In this document: one piece after another, positions 32,746-41,561 of the stretch
Position numbering within the stretch: the stretch's first letter is position 1
Layout: every line of letters starts with the position of its first letter
Source: Jeotgalibacillus marinus
GTDB lineage: Bacteria; Bacillota; Bacilli; Bacillales; Jeotgalibacillaceae
Reading direction: 5' to 3'
DNA length: 64,000 nucleotides
NCBI RefSeq assembly: GCF_040801915.1
Contig: NZ_JBFMIA010000010.1
Location: forward strand, 52,266 to 116,265
The notes under the pieces: model-generated
Seen by the model: the letters and a program-made list of their open reading frames with translations, nothing else
Database searches by the model: none
Told to the model about the DNA's origin: nothing
Made by a program: the position numbers and the translations under genes

Positions 32746-33746
32746 TCTTGAGCACTACTTAGAGATAAATCTTCTGTTACAACCAACTCACTGAATTCAG
32801 GTTTTTCTGTTAAGAATTTAAGATCATATGAAGAATCTGCGAATGCTTGAACAACTTCAGCATCCACATCTGTTGTGTACGTTACGCGTTCAAAAGCGTT
32901 TGCGACGATGGACTCATCCAGCCGTTGGTTTGTAATTTGTTCAATTGAATCATTCGCAATCGTTTGTGATTCTTCAGGATTGTCGTTGATAAATTGAACG
33001 CTTTTTTCATGAGCTGAGCTAATTTTTTTAATCAGATCATTATTTTCTTCTAATAATTTACCGGTTGTGACGAGCACCGTATTTGGCAGGGTTGTGCCGT
33101 AAGCAATTTCGTCGGTATCAATGATCACTTTTGCACCTTCTGCCACGAGAGTAGAAGCCCATGGCTCTGGAACGGCCGCCAAGTCAACCTGACCTGATTC
33201 AAACATGCCTTGGTATTGTGCTGGGTTACCAGTGACGTGCTTTAGTGTTCCACCGATTCGTGCAGAAGTAATGCCTAAGTCTTGTAAGAATGTTTCCATC
33301 TGAACATCATGTGTACAGCCAATTCCAGGTGTGATAAACGTTTTATTGTCAAATTCATCAACACTTTCAATCCCACTTTGTTCACTTGCTACAACAACGG
33401 TTCCACCAGACGAAGCACCGGAGATAATTTTTACATCCGCTCCATTGGCGTAGTTATTCATCACAGGTCCGGGTCCTACAAGACCAGCATCGATATCCCC
33501 CGTTTTTAACGCGATCATAAATGCACCACCGTCAGGAAATGTTTTATAGGTTACATTTATGTCGTCACCAAGTGCTTCTTCATAATAGTTTTTTTCTTTC
33601 GCGATCATAGCAGGAACGTGATCTATGTTTGGGAAATAGCCAATGACTACTTCTTCTTTGTCGCCAGCTGAGTCGGATGAGCAAGCAGATAAAACCAAGA
33701 TGGTGCTTGCAGCAAGTATGAATAATAAAGAGTTTTTCCTTTTCAA
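32742..33746 (-). CDS. ABC transporter solute-binding protein (NitT/TauT type)
   Basis: 334 residues, lipoprotein signal with LSAC (Cys about 22). The body has the NMT1/SsuA-like features: GYFPNIDHVPAMIAKEKNYY, a GDIDAGLVGPGP segment, and VDLAAVPEPWAS. A Cys in TPGIGCTHDVQ is notable. The start is TTG, eight bases after GGAGG. Likely binds an anionic or sulfur-containing small molecule (sulfonate, taurine, nitrate or thiamine-precursor class). Order in the operon is ATPase, permease, binding protein, SCO. Confidence 0.9.
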   Translation of the reverse strand: MKRKNSLLFILAASTILVLSACSSDSAGDKEEVVIGYFPNIDHVPAMIAKEKNYYEEALGDDINVTYKTFPDGGAFMIALKTGDIDAGLVGPGPVMNNYANGADVKIISGASSGGTVVVASEQSGIESVDEFDNKTFITPGIGCTHDVQMETFLQDLGITSARIGGTLKHVTGNPAQYQGMFESGQVDLAAVPEPWASTLVAEGAKVIIDTDEIAYGTTLPNTVLVTTGKLLEENNDLIKKISSAHEKSVQFINDNPEESQTIANDSIEQITNQRLDESIVANAFERVTYTTDVDAEVVQAFADSSYDLKFLTEKPEFSELVVTEDLSLSSAQE

Positions 33747-33766
33747 AGCTTTAGCCTCCAGTCATT

Positions 33767-34525
33767 CTATTGTGTTTCAAGTCCCCATTTTTTTAGGACA
33801 TTTTTTTCAACGCGTTGGAAAAGCAGTAGATCGACCATAATTCCAATGAGCATGATGATGAGCATAATCGCAATGACTCGGCTCATGTCTCCAAAATCTG
33901 ATGCGAATTTTAGTGAATAACCAAGACCGGGGCCTGTGCTCAAGAGTTCACCAGCCATCAACGCCCGCCATGCAAAAGCCCAAGCAAGGCGTGTTCCTGT
34001 GACTGCATGAGGAATAGCAGCAGGAAATGTGACTTTCCAAAATAGCCGGAAACCATGGTAGTTCATCGTACGTGCTGCTTTGATAAAAAGAGGGGGGACA
34101 TTTTTAATCCCCGTACGAATATTGATCGTCATGACCATCGTGGCACCAAGGACGACAATAAAGGTAACCGCCATTTCATTTAGTCCAAACCACATAATTG
34201 CCAGAGGAAGCCACACAATACTTGGTACCGCTTGTAAAGCAAGAATCAATGAACCAAGTGTTTCATCTGCTGTGTTGGATTTTGCTAAAAAAATTCCTAT
34301 TAGTAGTCCTAAAATGAGTGCGATCGCTAGGCCGACGAATAATCGTCTGAAGCTTGCTACAAGATCGTATACTAATGTTTTATTGCTAAAGCCTTCATAT
34401 AAAGAAACAAACACATCCGTGGGTGCAGGGAGGAGAGATGGAGACACATCAAATGCCATAACCGCTGCTTGCCAAACTGTAAACAGGAGGATATAAAAGA
34501 TCAAGCGTTTAACGGCTGGCTGCAT
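33767..34525 (-). CDS. ABC transporter permease (NitT/TauT type)
   Basis: 252 residues, six membrane helices, with the EAA loop (AARTMNYHGFRLFWKVTFPAAI is its 22-residue span; the core is GFRLFWKVTFPAAIP) that contacts the ATPase. AAAGGAG lies seven bases before the ATG. The gene overlaps the ATPase gene by 25 bases, so they are translationally coupled. It partners with the binding protein at 32742. Confidence 0.92.
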   Translation of the reverse strand: MQPAVKRLIFYILLFTVWQAAVMAFDVSPSLLPAPTDVFVSLYEGFSNKTLVYDLVASFRRLFVGLAIALILGLLIGIFLAKSNTADETLGSLILALQAVPSIVWLPLAIMWFGLNEMAVTFIVVLGATMVMTINIRTGIKNVPPLFIKAARTMNYHGFRLFWKVTFPAAIPHAVTGTRLAWAFAWRALMAGELLSTGPGLGYSLKFASDFGDMSRVIAIMLIIMLIGIMVDLLLFQRVEKNVLKKWGLETQ

Positions 34526-35292
34526 GAATTTTCTCCTTTTCTGACCTTATCAATCTCATTTTTTAATAAGGATTGTATTTTTTCTTCGTATATTACTAGG
34601 TCTTCTTTCGATTGGGACCGTGGTCGAGGAAAATCTAATTCTAGTATTTCTAAAATAGAACCAGGTTGTGTGCCCATTACCACAATTCGATCTGATAACT
34701 TCAATGATTCAGAGATACTATGTGTGACAAATAGTATGGTCTTTTTCGTTTCTAGAAACACATCCTCAAGTATTTCATGTAAACGGGAGCGTGTTTGTTC
34801 ATCCAAAGCGCCAAACGGTTCATCCATTAACAGGAGAGCGGGGTCCATTGCTAAAGCTCGAGCGATTGCCACACGCTGTTGCATGCCTCCAGAAAGTTCG
34901 TGTGGAGAATGTTTCGTGTAGTTGCTTAATTGAACCATGCTTAAGTAATGATGTGCTTTTTGTCGTGCTTCTTCTTTGGGCATATCTAAAAGCAATGGAA
35001 ACATCACGTTTTCTTCTACGGTAAGCCACGGAAAAAGTGCGGCTTGTTGAAAAACCATTCCGCGTTCTTTACCTGGACCCGTGATTTCTTTGTCTTCTAA
35101 CAGGATCTTACCGTCTGTTGGAGGAACTAATCCAGCAACGATGGAGAGCAATGTGGACTTACCACACCCCGATGGACCTAGGATGGAAACGAATTCACCT
35201 TCTTTTACATCAAGCTGAATAGATGAAAGGACTTTTTCCGAAGTGCCTCGCCCTTCAAACACTTTATTTACGTTTTTGATGCTTAAAAACAT
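34501..35292 (-). CDS. ABC transporter ATP-binding protein (NitT/TauT type)
   Basis: 263 residues from ATG 35292. Walker A GPSGCGKST, Q-loop VFQQAALFPW, signature LSGGMQQR, Walker B LLLMDEPFGALD and switch His in THSISE are all present, so the enzyme should be active. Closest in type to SsuB/TauB/NrtD subunits. A GTG four codons upstream (35304) is possible but has no better binding site. First gene of the four-gene operon; the promoter should lie within 35293-35400. Confidence 0.92.
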   Translation of the reverse strand: MFLSIKNVNKVFEGRGTSEKVLSSIQLDVKEGEFVSILGPSGCGKSTLLSIVAGLVPPTDGKILLEDKEITGPGKERGMVFQQAALFPWLTVEENVMFPLLLDMPKEEARQKAHHYLSMVQLSNYTKHSPHELSGGMQQRVAIARALAMDPALLLMDEPFGALDEQTRSRLHEILEDVFLETKKTILFVTHSISESLKLSDRIVVMGTQPGSILEILELDFPRPRSQSKEDLVIYEEKIQSLLKNEIDKVRKGENSCSQPLNA

Positions 35293-35521
35293 GTCATCAC
35301 CCACTTTTCTGTCTATTCCTATGTATTTAATCGGATTTGTATGATCATTATAGCTGAAGAAAAAGTAAAGTCAATATGCGTTTTTCTTTTTACCATGCAA
35401 TGAGGTGTGTTGTGAATTGATCTAGTAGGGTTTTATAGGAATAAGTTTTGTATTAATCAATTGAAAAAGTATATTATGGTATGCCAATTGGGGGGAAGAA
35501 GTACGGAATTTCTATAAAGAA

Positions 35522-35562
35522 AAATAACCGGAATGGACAGCTGCCCATTCCAGGTTTATTTT
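35522..35562. terminator. Terminator hairpin
   Basis: AATAACC-GGAATGG pairs with CCATTCC-a-GGTTTATT; T-rich on both outer sides. It probably ends the DUF4177 gene on the minus strand. Confidence 0.6.
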
Positions 35563-35601
35563 CCAACACTATATTTTGTTGCATTTGCATTATGTATGAA
35601 C

Positions 35602-35790
35602 CTACTCGTGAATTTCACGCAAAAATGTATGGATATGATCACCAGTCCACGCTTGAGTATGAACACTGATTAATTTCCAACCTTCTGCCCCTAATTGATT
35701 AAGCTCTTTGTCCCTCTGTTCTAGACGTTTTTTAGATCTAAACCGGGGTATATGATCAAAAGAGACTGTTTTATATTCGTATTTGGTCAC
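35602..35790 (-). CDS. DUF4177-type small protein
   Basis: 62 residues: KYEYKTVSFD at the start and LNQLGAEGWKLISV in the middle are the two hallmarks of DUF4177 domains (YEYK..., then LN-x-LG-x-EGWELV). The start is GTG after GGAGGGATTCGA. It is cytoplasmic and its function is unknown. Single gene with its own terminator. Confidence 0.8.
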   Translation of the reverse strand: MTKYEYKTVSFDHIPRFRSKKRLEQRDKELNQLGAEGWKLISVHTQAWTGDHIHTFLREIHE

Positions 35791-35969
35791 TCGAATCCCT
35801 CCTGAATTTATTGCTTTAATTATATTAAAAAACTAAGCGCTTGGGGAGAAAATAAATGCCTTCCCAATATGTAGCGGATAAAATAATGAGCAACCTCTGA
35901 CTTCTGATGGGTTGACCTTTATTTTTTATGCCACAATTTTCCTCCTGCTATGATCCAATCACAGTACGT

Positions 35970-36152
35970 TTAAAAAAACGTTACTTGTCTTTGGAATACA
36001 AAAGGAATATATAAGAATAGTAGATATAATGGCAAAAATACCAGCAAAAAAGTTAAAAAACTCATCATTATATTATTCATATTGGAACCAATAAAAATAC
36101 TAACAACCATAATAATAAAGTAGATGAAAGCAAATCTTTTATAAGGAAGCAA
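35970..36152 (-). CDS. Small two-helix membrane protein
   Basis: 60 residues from a TTG at 36152, six bases after GAGGGGGG; a longer frame from ATG 36182 includes that binding site as codons and is less likely. Two hydrophobic helices (about 8-25 and 30-50 from the TTG), basic start (LPYKRF). Family not recognised. Confidence 0.5.
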   Translation of the reverse strand: MLPYKRFAFIYFIIMVVSIFIGSNMNNIMMSFLTFLLVFLPLYLLFLYIPFVFQRQVTFF

Positions 36153-36289
36153 AAAAATCCCCCCTCTATTTAGTTCAATCATACACGAATGAAGAGGAGT
36201 TACAAAAGTATTATTAACAAAAATTCAATTTTTTGCAAGTTAAACCACGATGCAAAATGGTCAAATGAACGACATGATCCTAAGTGTTT

Positions 36290-37249
36290 TCAATACCCTT
36301 TTTCGTAATCAACTAAATTAATCGCAGGCTTTTCGCCATCTACATAGTTTTGTAGATTTGGAATCAAGATATCTTCAATGACACGTTGATTGTAATATTC
36401 GGTTGCACCAGCTGTGTGAGGGGTGACGATGACATTTTCAAGTTCCCATAGCGGGTTGTTGTCATCAATCGGTTCTTTTTCAAATACATCCAGCCCTGCT
36501 CCGGCAATTTTCTCTTCTTGTAGTGCTTTAATAAGTACTTGTTCCTCCACAATTTCTCCTCTGCCGATGTTAATGAAAAAGGCAGAATCCTTCATGGCAT
36601 CAAATTCTTTTTGACCAAATAATTTGTCTGTCTCTTTTGTCAGTGGCAGTGTAACAGCAACGTAATCACAACGAGGTAAAATCGTTGTCAGTTCACCAAG
36701 TGTGTGCATTTCATCAAAAAATTCTTCTTGCTGTCCGCTACGTCGAACACCGAGTACGTTCATCCCAAACGCTTTCGCAATTTTAGCGGTTTCTTTGCCG
36801 ATGGCCCCCGTTCCGATTAGTCCAAGCGTTTTGCCGTGCAATTCTAAATTAAGATTGGCATGATGCCACGTTTTTGTTTGTTGTTGACGAACATACGCAT
36901 GAATTTTTCTGGTGAGTCCAAGCATCAGGGCGAAAATGGTTTCTGAAATAGGATTGGCATGAACACCATTTGAACTCGTGAGTAGATAGTTTCTATTCTC
37001 AAATGTTTCGAGTGGAAGGTTATCAACCCCGGCGCTCCATGATTGTAACCATTTCAGCTTTGACTCACTAGTTAGCAAATCATTCAGTTCCTTTTTCCAA
37101 CCAGCGATGATTTCTGCATCCTGAACATGATCTTTCCAAACGGACTGGTCTCTCCCAGCTATCACTTCCCATTCAGGTACAACATTATGTAGTTGATCTA
37201 GTAACAATGGGGCTAGATTTTGTGTAACAACGAGCTTTCTTTTCACCAT
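36290..37249 (-). CDS. D-2-hydroxyacid dehydrogenase, NAD(P)-dependent
   Basis: 319 residues. The nucleotide-binding fingerprint is GLIGTGAIGKE with VRRSG after the next strand (Arg-rich, so NADP may be preferred). Catalytic residues follow the family order: Arg in INIGRGEIVEE, Glu in FEKEP, His in VTPHTAGAT. It would reduce a 2-ketoacid such as glyoxylate, hydroxypyruvate or a branched analogue. GGAGGAG precedes the ATG; it stands alone. Confidence 0.92.
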   Translation of the reverse strand: MVKRKLVVTQNLAPLLLDQLHNVVPEWEVIAGRDQSVWKDHVQDAEIIAGWKKELNDLLTSESKLKWLQSWSAGVDNLPLETFENRNYLLTSSNGVHANPISETIFALMLGLTRKIHAYVRQQQTKTWHHANLNLELHGKTLGLIGTGAIGKETAKIAKAFGMNVLGVRRSGQQEEFFDEMHTLGELTTILPRCDYVAVTLPLTKETDKLFGQKEFDAMKDSAFFINIGRGEIVEEQVLIKALQEEKIAGAGLDVFEKEPIDDNNPLWELENVIVTPHTAGATEYYNQRVIEDILIPNLQNYVDGEKPAINLVDYEKGY

Positions 37250-37531
37250 AGGATCTCCTCCAACTTGTTGATAACTTTATTTTATCAGAAAATGCAGTTA
37301 AAACGGTTATGGATGATCGCTCATGGTGATAGAGGACTCATGAATATCTTGTATTATAAAATTAGTTGAGTTGTTCTTAAAAAACAAACGACATTTAATA
37401 AAATAGACTGAAAAATAATAATATTAGTAATATAGTGATAGTTTTTAGTAAATAATAAGAGGTTATGATATAATCTCATTATTGTTTAAATATTTTAATA
37501 GTACTAACAATTCAAAAAAGGGGGAATTACA

Positions 37532-38317
37532 TTGAAAAAACTTCACCTAGTAGCTTTATTCACACTCATGGCTCTTCTTCTTGCTGCTTGTGGGACAGAT
37601 GATGAAAGTAATGGTTCAGGAGAAGGAGAAGAAGAAGAAGGTACAACATTATACAAAGTCGGCATTGATACAACTTATCCACCGTTTGAGTACGAAGAAG
37701 ACGGCGAATATGTAGGCATCGATATCGATGTGATTAGCGCAATTGCAGACAATCAAGGCTTCGAAATTGAATTTTCAGCAATGGATTTCAGTGGGATCAT
37801 TCCTTCATTGCAAGCCGGTCAATTGGATATTGCGATGGGTGGAATGAGTATTACAGATGAACGTAAAGAAACGGTTGATTTTTCCGATCCATATTTTGAT
37901 TCAGGTTTAACGTTAGTAGTAAATGAAGACAATTCAAGCATTACCACAATGGAAGATTTAGCTGGCAAAACAGTTGCAGTTAAAAATGGGACAACAGGTG
38001 CTCTTCACGCGGAAGAACACGCCGAGGAAATTGGATATGAGGTAAAACAGTTTAATGACAGCCCAGCGATGTTCCAGGAAGTAGCAAATGGAAATGCCGA
38101 TGTCCTGATGGAAGATTATCCTGTCATTGCCTATGCAATTGCACAAAATGATCTTGGACTACAGATCGTGGGTGACCGTCTCAATGGTGACCAATATGGA
38201 ATTGCTGTGTTAAAAGGTGAAAATAGTGACTTACTTGAGCAAATCAATGCTGGTCTTGCTGAGCTTAAAGACAGTGGCGAGTACGATGAAATCATGAGCA
38301 AATATTTAGCTGAATAA
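37532..38317 (+). CDS. Polar amino-acid ABC transporter, solute-binding lipoprotein
   Basis: 261 residues, signal peptide with LAAC (Cys20), then an acidic Ser/Gly/Glu-rich linker (about 25-37). The SBP family 3 fold is clear: DTTYPPFEYEEDGEYVGIDI, the signature block QLDIAMGGMSITDERKETVD and ADVLMEDYPVIAY. Members bind Gln, Arg, His or cystine. The start is TTG after GGGGG. A hairpin separates it from the permease gene, which would give more binding protein than membrane parts. Confidence 0.92.
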   Translation: MKKLHLVALFTLMALLLAACGTDDESNGSGEGEEEEGTTLYKVGIDTTYPPFEYEEDGEYVGIDIDVISAIADNQGFEIEFSAMDFSGIIPSLQAGQLDIAMGGMSITDERKETVDFSDPYFDSGLTLVVNEDNSSITTMEDLAGKTVAVKNGTTGALHAEEHAEEIGYEVKQFNDSPAMFQEVANGNADVLMEDYPVIAYAIAQNDLGLQIVGDRLNGDQYGIAVLKGENSDLLEQINAGLAELKDSGEYDEIMSKYLAE

Positions 38318-38326
38318 GCAGTTAAG

Positions 38327-38353
38327 ATAAAGCGTGCCAAAAGCGCGCTTTAT
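38327..38353 (+). terminator. Attenuator-like hairpin between binding protein and permease
   Basis: ATAAAGCG-t-GC pairs with GC-g-CGCTTTAT around five bases, with only TTAAT after it. Likely an RNA-stability or partial-termination element. Confidence 0.65.
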
Positions 38354-38375
38354 TTAATGAAGGGAGAAGATAGAA

Positions 38376-39020
38376 ATGGGTGTAATGATAGACGCTCTTC
38401 CATATTTAATGGACGGTCTGAAGGTGACCATATACATATTTGTTATTGCAATCATATTTGGCTTTTTAATCGGATTAGTCATTGCTCTCATGCGTTTGGC
38501 TCCATTAAAAATATTAAACTGGATTGCGAGTGCGTTTATTAATGCGATCCGTGGAACACCATTTATTGTCCAACTGTTTTTCATTCATTTTGGTTTGAAT
38601 CAACTCGCATGGATCTCATTCGAAAGTACGACGTCAGGTATTATCACAGTGGCGCTTAATGCAGGTGCATACCTTGCTGAGATTATAAGAGCAGGGATTC
38701 AGTCCATTGATAAAGGTCAAAACGAAGCAGCTAGATCCCTTGGTTTGACGGGTGTTCAAAATATGCGTCATATCATTCTTCCTCAAGCGTTCCGTCGGAT
38801 GCTTCCTGCTTTTACAAACCAAGCGATTATTAGTTTGAAAGATACTTCTTTGCTTTCCATCATTGGAATCGCTGATTTAACACAAAGAGGGCAAGTCCAA
38901 ACAGCTGCAACATACAAAGCATTCGAAATTTGGTTTGCAGTGGGAGTTATTTATTTTATCGTCATCTATTTACTTACGCTACTAGGTAATTTCCTTGAAA
39001 GGAGATTTGAACTTCGATGA
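38376..39020 (+). CDS. Polar amino-acid ABC transporter permease
   Basis: 214 residues, HisMQ/GlnP type, about five helices. The N-terminus PYLMDGLKVTIYIFVIAII, the conserved NAIRGTPFIVQLFF and the EAA loop (EAARSLGLTGVQNMRHIILP) are as expected. Its stop overlaps the ATPase start by four bases. GAAGGGAGAAGATAGAA precedes the ATG. Confidence 0.95.
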   Translation: MGVMIDALPYLMDGLKVTIYIFVIAIIFGFLIGLVIALMRLAPLKILNWIASAFINAIRGTPFIVQLFFIHFGLNQLAWISFESTTSGIITVALNAGAYLAEIIRAGIQSIDKGQNEAARSLGLTGVQNMRHIILPQAFRRMLPAFTNQAIISLKDTSLLSIIGIADLTQRGQVQTAATYKAFEIWFAVGVIYFIVIYLLTLLGNFLERRFELR

Positions 39021-39745
39021 GCATAATACAGGTGAAAAACTTAAAAAAATCATTTGGTAGTCTGGAAGTATTAAAAGATATTAATGTAGAGATTCAAGAA
39101 AAAGAAGTATTGTGTGTGATAGGTCCTTCGGGTTCAGGAAAAAGCACGTTCCTTCGTTGTTTAAATCGATTGGAGGATATTACAGATGGTCACGTCATCG
39201 TTAACGGTCATGATATTACGAATCGTAAGACGAACATAAACAAAGTGAGACAAGAGGTTGGCATGGTATTTCAACAATTTAACTTGTTTCCGCATAAATC
39301 AGTTCTAGAGAATATCTTGCTTGCTCCAATGAAAGTGAGATTAAAATCAAAGGAAGAAGCAAGGGAAATAGCACTCTCTCTTCTTGAAAAAGTCGGTTTA
39401 AAAGAAAAAGCAAATGGTTATCCAGGCGAATTGTCAGGCGGACAAAAACAACGTGTAGCGATTGCTCGTGCACTTGCGATGGACCCTAAAATTATGCTTT
39501 TTGATGAACCGACATCAGCACTGGACCCAGAGATGGTGGGGGATGTACTTGAAGTAATGAAGCAACTTGCCGTCGAAGGGATGACGATGGTTGTTGTCAC
39601 ACACGAAATGGGCTTCGCTCGTGAAGTTGGTGACCGCGTTCTTTTCATGGACGGAGGTTATATTGTCGAAGAAAACGAACCAAACGCTTTATTTAGAACA
39701 CCTCAACACGAACGTACACAAGCATTTTTAAGTACAGTATTATAA
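39017..39745 (+). CDS. Polar amino-acid ABC transporter ATP-binding protein
   Basis: 242 residues, GlnQ/HisP type. Walker A GPSGSGKST, Q-loop VFQQFNLFPH, signature LSGGQKQR, Walker B IMLFDEPTSALDPE, switch His in VVTHEMGFA. Complete and therefore probably functional. Last gene of the three-gene operon, followed by a strong terminator. Confidence 0.96.
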   Translation: MSIIQVKNLKKSFGSLEVLKDINVEIQEKEVLCVIGPSGSGKSTFLRCLNRLEDITDGHVIVNGHDITNRKTNINKVRQEVGMVFQQFNLFPHKSVLENILLAPMKVRLKSKEEAREIALSLLEKVGLKEKANGYPGELSGGQKQRVAIARALAMDPKIMLFDEPTSALDPEMVGDVLEVMKQLAVEGMTMVVVTHEMGFAREVGDRVLFMDGGYIVEENEPNALFRTPQHERTQAFLSTVL

Positions 39746-39746
39746 G

Positions 39747-39775
39747 AAAAGTCGAGGGATGCTCCTCGACTTTTT
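39747..39775 (+). terminator. Terminator of the amino-acid ABC operon
   Basis: AAAAGTCGAGG, six bases, CCTCGACTTTT then TGATTG. Confidence 0.85.
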
Positions 39776-39956
39776 GATTGTCTTAGAAACTTTTGTTTAA
39801 AAGAAGAAACCAATCAACTGTTGAAGACAAAGAGAGTCGACTGATGTTTTGAGTCTTATGATTGTCGCAGCTAAACGCCCGCTTCCACTTTCATTCTGTT
39901 AAACTAATTATTATATACAAAGAGAATTTAATAGTCGAAAAGGAGAGTGGATTCGT

Positions 39957-40670
39957 ATGCATATATTTCAAGGAGAAGTAGTCCATCAACCAACTCAACG
40001 TGTCACTCATGTTACTGCCAGAAAGTTAGTGGGGGACGACTACTTCATCATAAGTAAACTTCAGCAAGAACTCGTAAATGATCTGTCAGATAAAGAGACA
40101 TTCCAACCGCTTACTGAAGACGAACTCAAGTATATATTAGAAGGAAGCGGCTTGATCATTGGTGTTTTTTCAGAGAATGAGCTTATCGCATGTAGATCAC
40201 TCCTATATCCAGGAGAAAATTATGATAATTTGGGTCGAGACTTAGATCTTTCTTATGAGGAACAAATGAAAGTAGTCCATCAAGAACTTTCCCTTGTGCA
40301 TAAGAATTATCGTGGAAATGGGTTACAACAAACGCTTGCAAAGGTAATTATGCAGGAGTTAAAGGGTTCATCAACGTATTTTACCCATTTGTGTTGCACG
40401 GTCTCGCCAATGAACATCCCGAGTTTGAAAGACAAATTTAATCAACAAATGGTCATTATGGATGTAAAGGAAAAGTATGAAGGATACCTGCGATATATTT
40501 TTTATAAGCATCTTAATCATGACATGACAGTTGATTTAAACACTTATGTTTACATTTCAATTGATAAACCAAACCGACAAAAAGATTTTTTAGCAAGTGG
40601 TTATGTTGGGGTGGGTTTAAATCAAACGGATGAAGGTACGTGGGTTGTGTTTGGGAAATTAATAGAATAA
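39957..40670 (+). CDS. GNAT family acetyltransferase-like protein
   Basis: 237 residues. The acetyl-CoA loop is seen as VHKNYRGNGLQQTLAKVIMQ (R/Q-x-x-G-x-G/A type), with preceding strand ELIACRSLLYPG and following TYFTHLCCTVSPMNIPSLKD. The C-terminal third (about 165-237) is an extension beyond a standard GNAT domain. AAAGGAG lies before the ATG. The substrate is unknown. Confidence 0.8.
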   Translation: MHIFQGEVVHQPTQRVTHVTARKLVGDDYFIISKLQQELVNDLSDKETFQPLTEDELKYILEGSGLIIGVFSENELIACRSLLYPGENYDNLGRDLDLSYEEQMKVVHQELSLVHKNYRGNGLQQTLAKVIMQELKGSSTYFTHLCCTVSPMNIPSLKDKFNQQMVIMDVKEKYEGYLRYIFYKHLNHDMTVDLNTYVYISIDKPNRQKDFLASGYVGVGLNQTDEGTWVVFGKLIE

Positions 40671-40848
40671 AAAAACGTAGATCATTTCAGGCAATCTCTA
40701 AATTATAGCTATACTATTACTCTAAAAAAGATGTCTTGATCGGTATGGAAAAAGGAAAGTAAACGATCTCAATGTGCACGTACCTAAAAATGTTGTGATA
40801 CAATAAATTGAAAAGTGAGATTTTTCATTATAGTTAGGGGTTGATATT

Positions 40849-41142
40849 ATGGGAGAATTTGCACTTCTAGCACTTGGAATTGCAGCAGCTGGTTACTTCA
40901 TTGGTGAGGGGCTTAAAAATTTCAAAAATCCTGATTCAGTATCAAAACTAAAAGAATGGGCTATTTTTGAGGATCATACGCTAATTCCAGAGAAGAATGT
41001 CCATAATCATCTGGGTATCTCAAAAGAAGATACCACCATGCTTATCGAAGAACATCCAGATATTCCGCATGTAGTTATAAATAATAACACTTACTATACA
41101 GAAGAAGGATTGAAAGAATGGCTTAAGAAAATCGGGAAATAA
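40849..41142 (+). CDS. Small protein with N-terminal helix, unknown
   Basis: 97 residues. Residues 3-20 are hydrophobic (FALLALGIAAAGYFIGEG). The soluble part ends with VVINNNTYYTEEGLKEWLKK, which looks like the recognition part of a small helix-turn-helix or 'excisionase-like' fold, after a helix NHLGISKEDTTMLIEEHPD. AGGGG precedes the ATG. Function not recognised. Downstream lie remnants, so the gene borders a rearranged stretch. Confidence 0.6.
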   Translation: MGEFALLALGIAAAGYFIGEGLKNFKNPDSVSKLKEWAIFEDHTLIPEKNVHNHLGISKEDTTMLIEEHPDIPHVVINNNTYYTEEGLKEWLKKIGK

Positions 41143-41204
41143 AAAGAGATTTAAATTGTATTTCCTTATATTCACCATATGGGAAAGAGGCAAAAAGGAG
41201 GCAA

Positions 41205-41429
41205 TTGTGTCCCTGTTTAGCAAATGAAGAGCAAGTATTAAATGGTACCGGTTATCCAGCAGGTGGTGTTCCATCATTTGGGTTTGATGCTGTCTTCTTA
41301 ATTGATCCAAAAGTAATAGAATTAGAGTATGTCTATACAGGTGGTGGCTCTCCAAATTCATTAGTGAAAGTTAATGTAAAAGAGTTGCTAGAAATCAATA
41401 ATGGGATAGTTGTACGTGTAAGAAAGTGA
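41205..41429 (+). pseudogene. Truncated YbaK/EbsC-type aminoacyl-tRNA deacylase
   Basis: About 74 codons open from a TTG. GYPAGGVPSFGF, then YVYTGGGSPNSLVKVN and LLEINNGIVVRV are the C-terminal half of the YbaK/EbsC family that hydrolyses mischarged tRNA (Cys-tRNA(Pro) and similar). The family is about 155-165 residues, so the first half, with the conserved Lys, is gone and cannot be found upstream. It begins inside what looks like foreign sequence. AAGGAGG precedes the TTG by chance or is a re-used site. Confidence 0.8.
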
Positions 41430-41430
41430 G

Positions 41431-41544
41431 GTTTGTACGTCACTTTACGCGGGTGCGATACGTTTATCGAAGTGTGTACGTTACTTATCCGCGGATGCGA
41501 CACGTTTATCGAAGGTTGTACGTCACTTATCCGCGGATCGTGTC
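41431..41544. repeat. Intergenic tandem array, period 41-42 bases
   Basis: Three units begin at 41431, 41472 and 41514 with g(t/g)ttgtacgt-cactt. Each contains a ccgcgg(g/a)tgcga and cgtttatcgaag block (the third is cut). A 62-codon frame across it (MYVTLRGCDTF..) is a product of the repeats and not a gene. Confidence 0.8.
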
Positions 41545-41561
41545 AAATGTCCTATCGTTGG

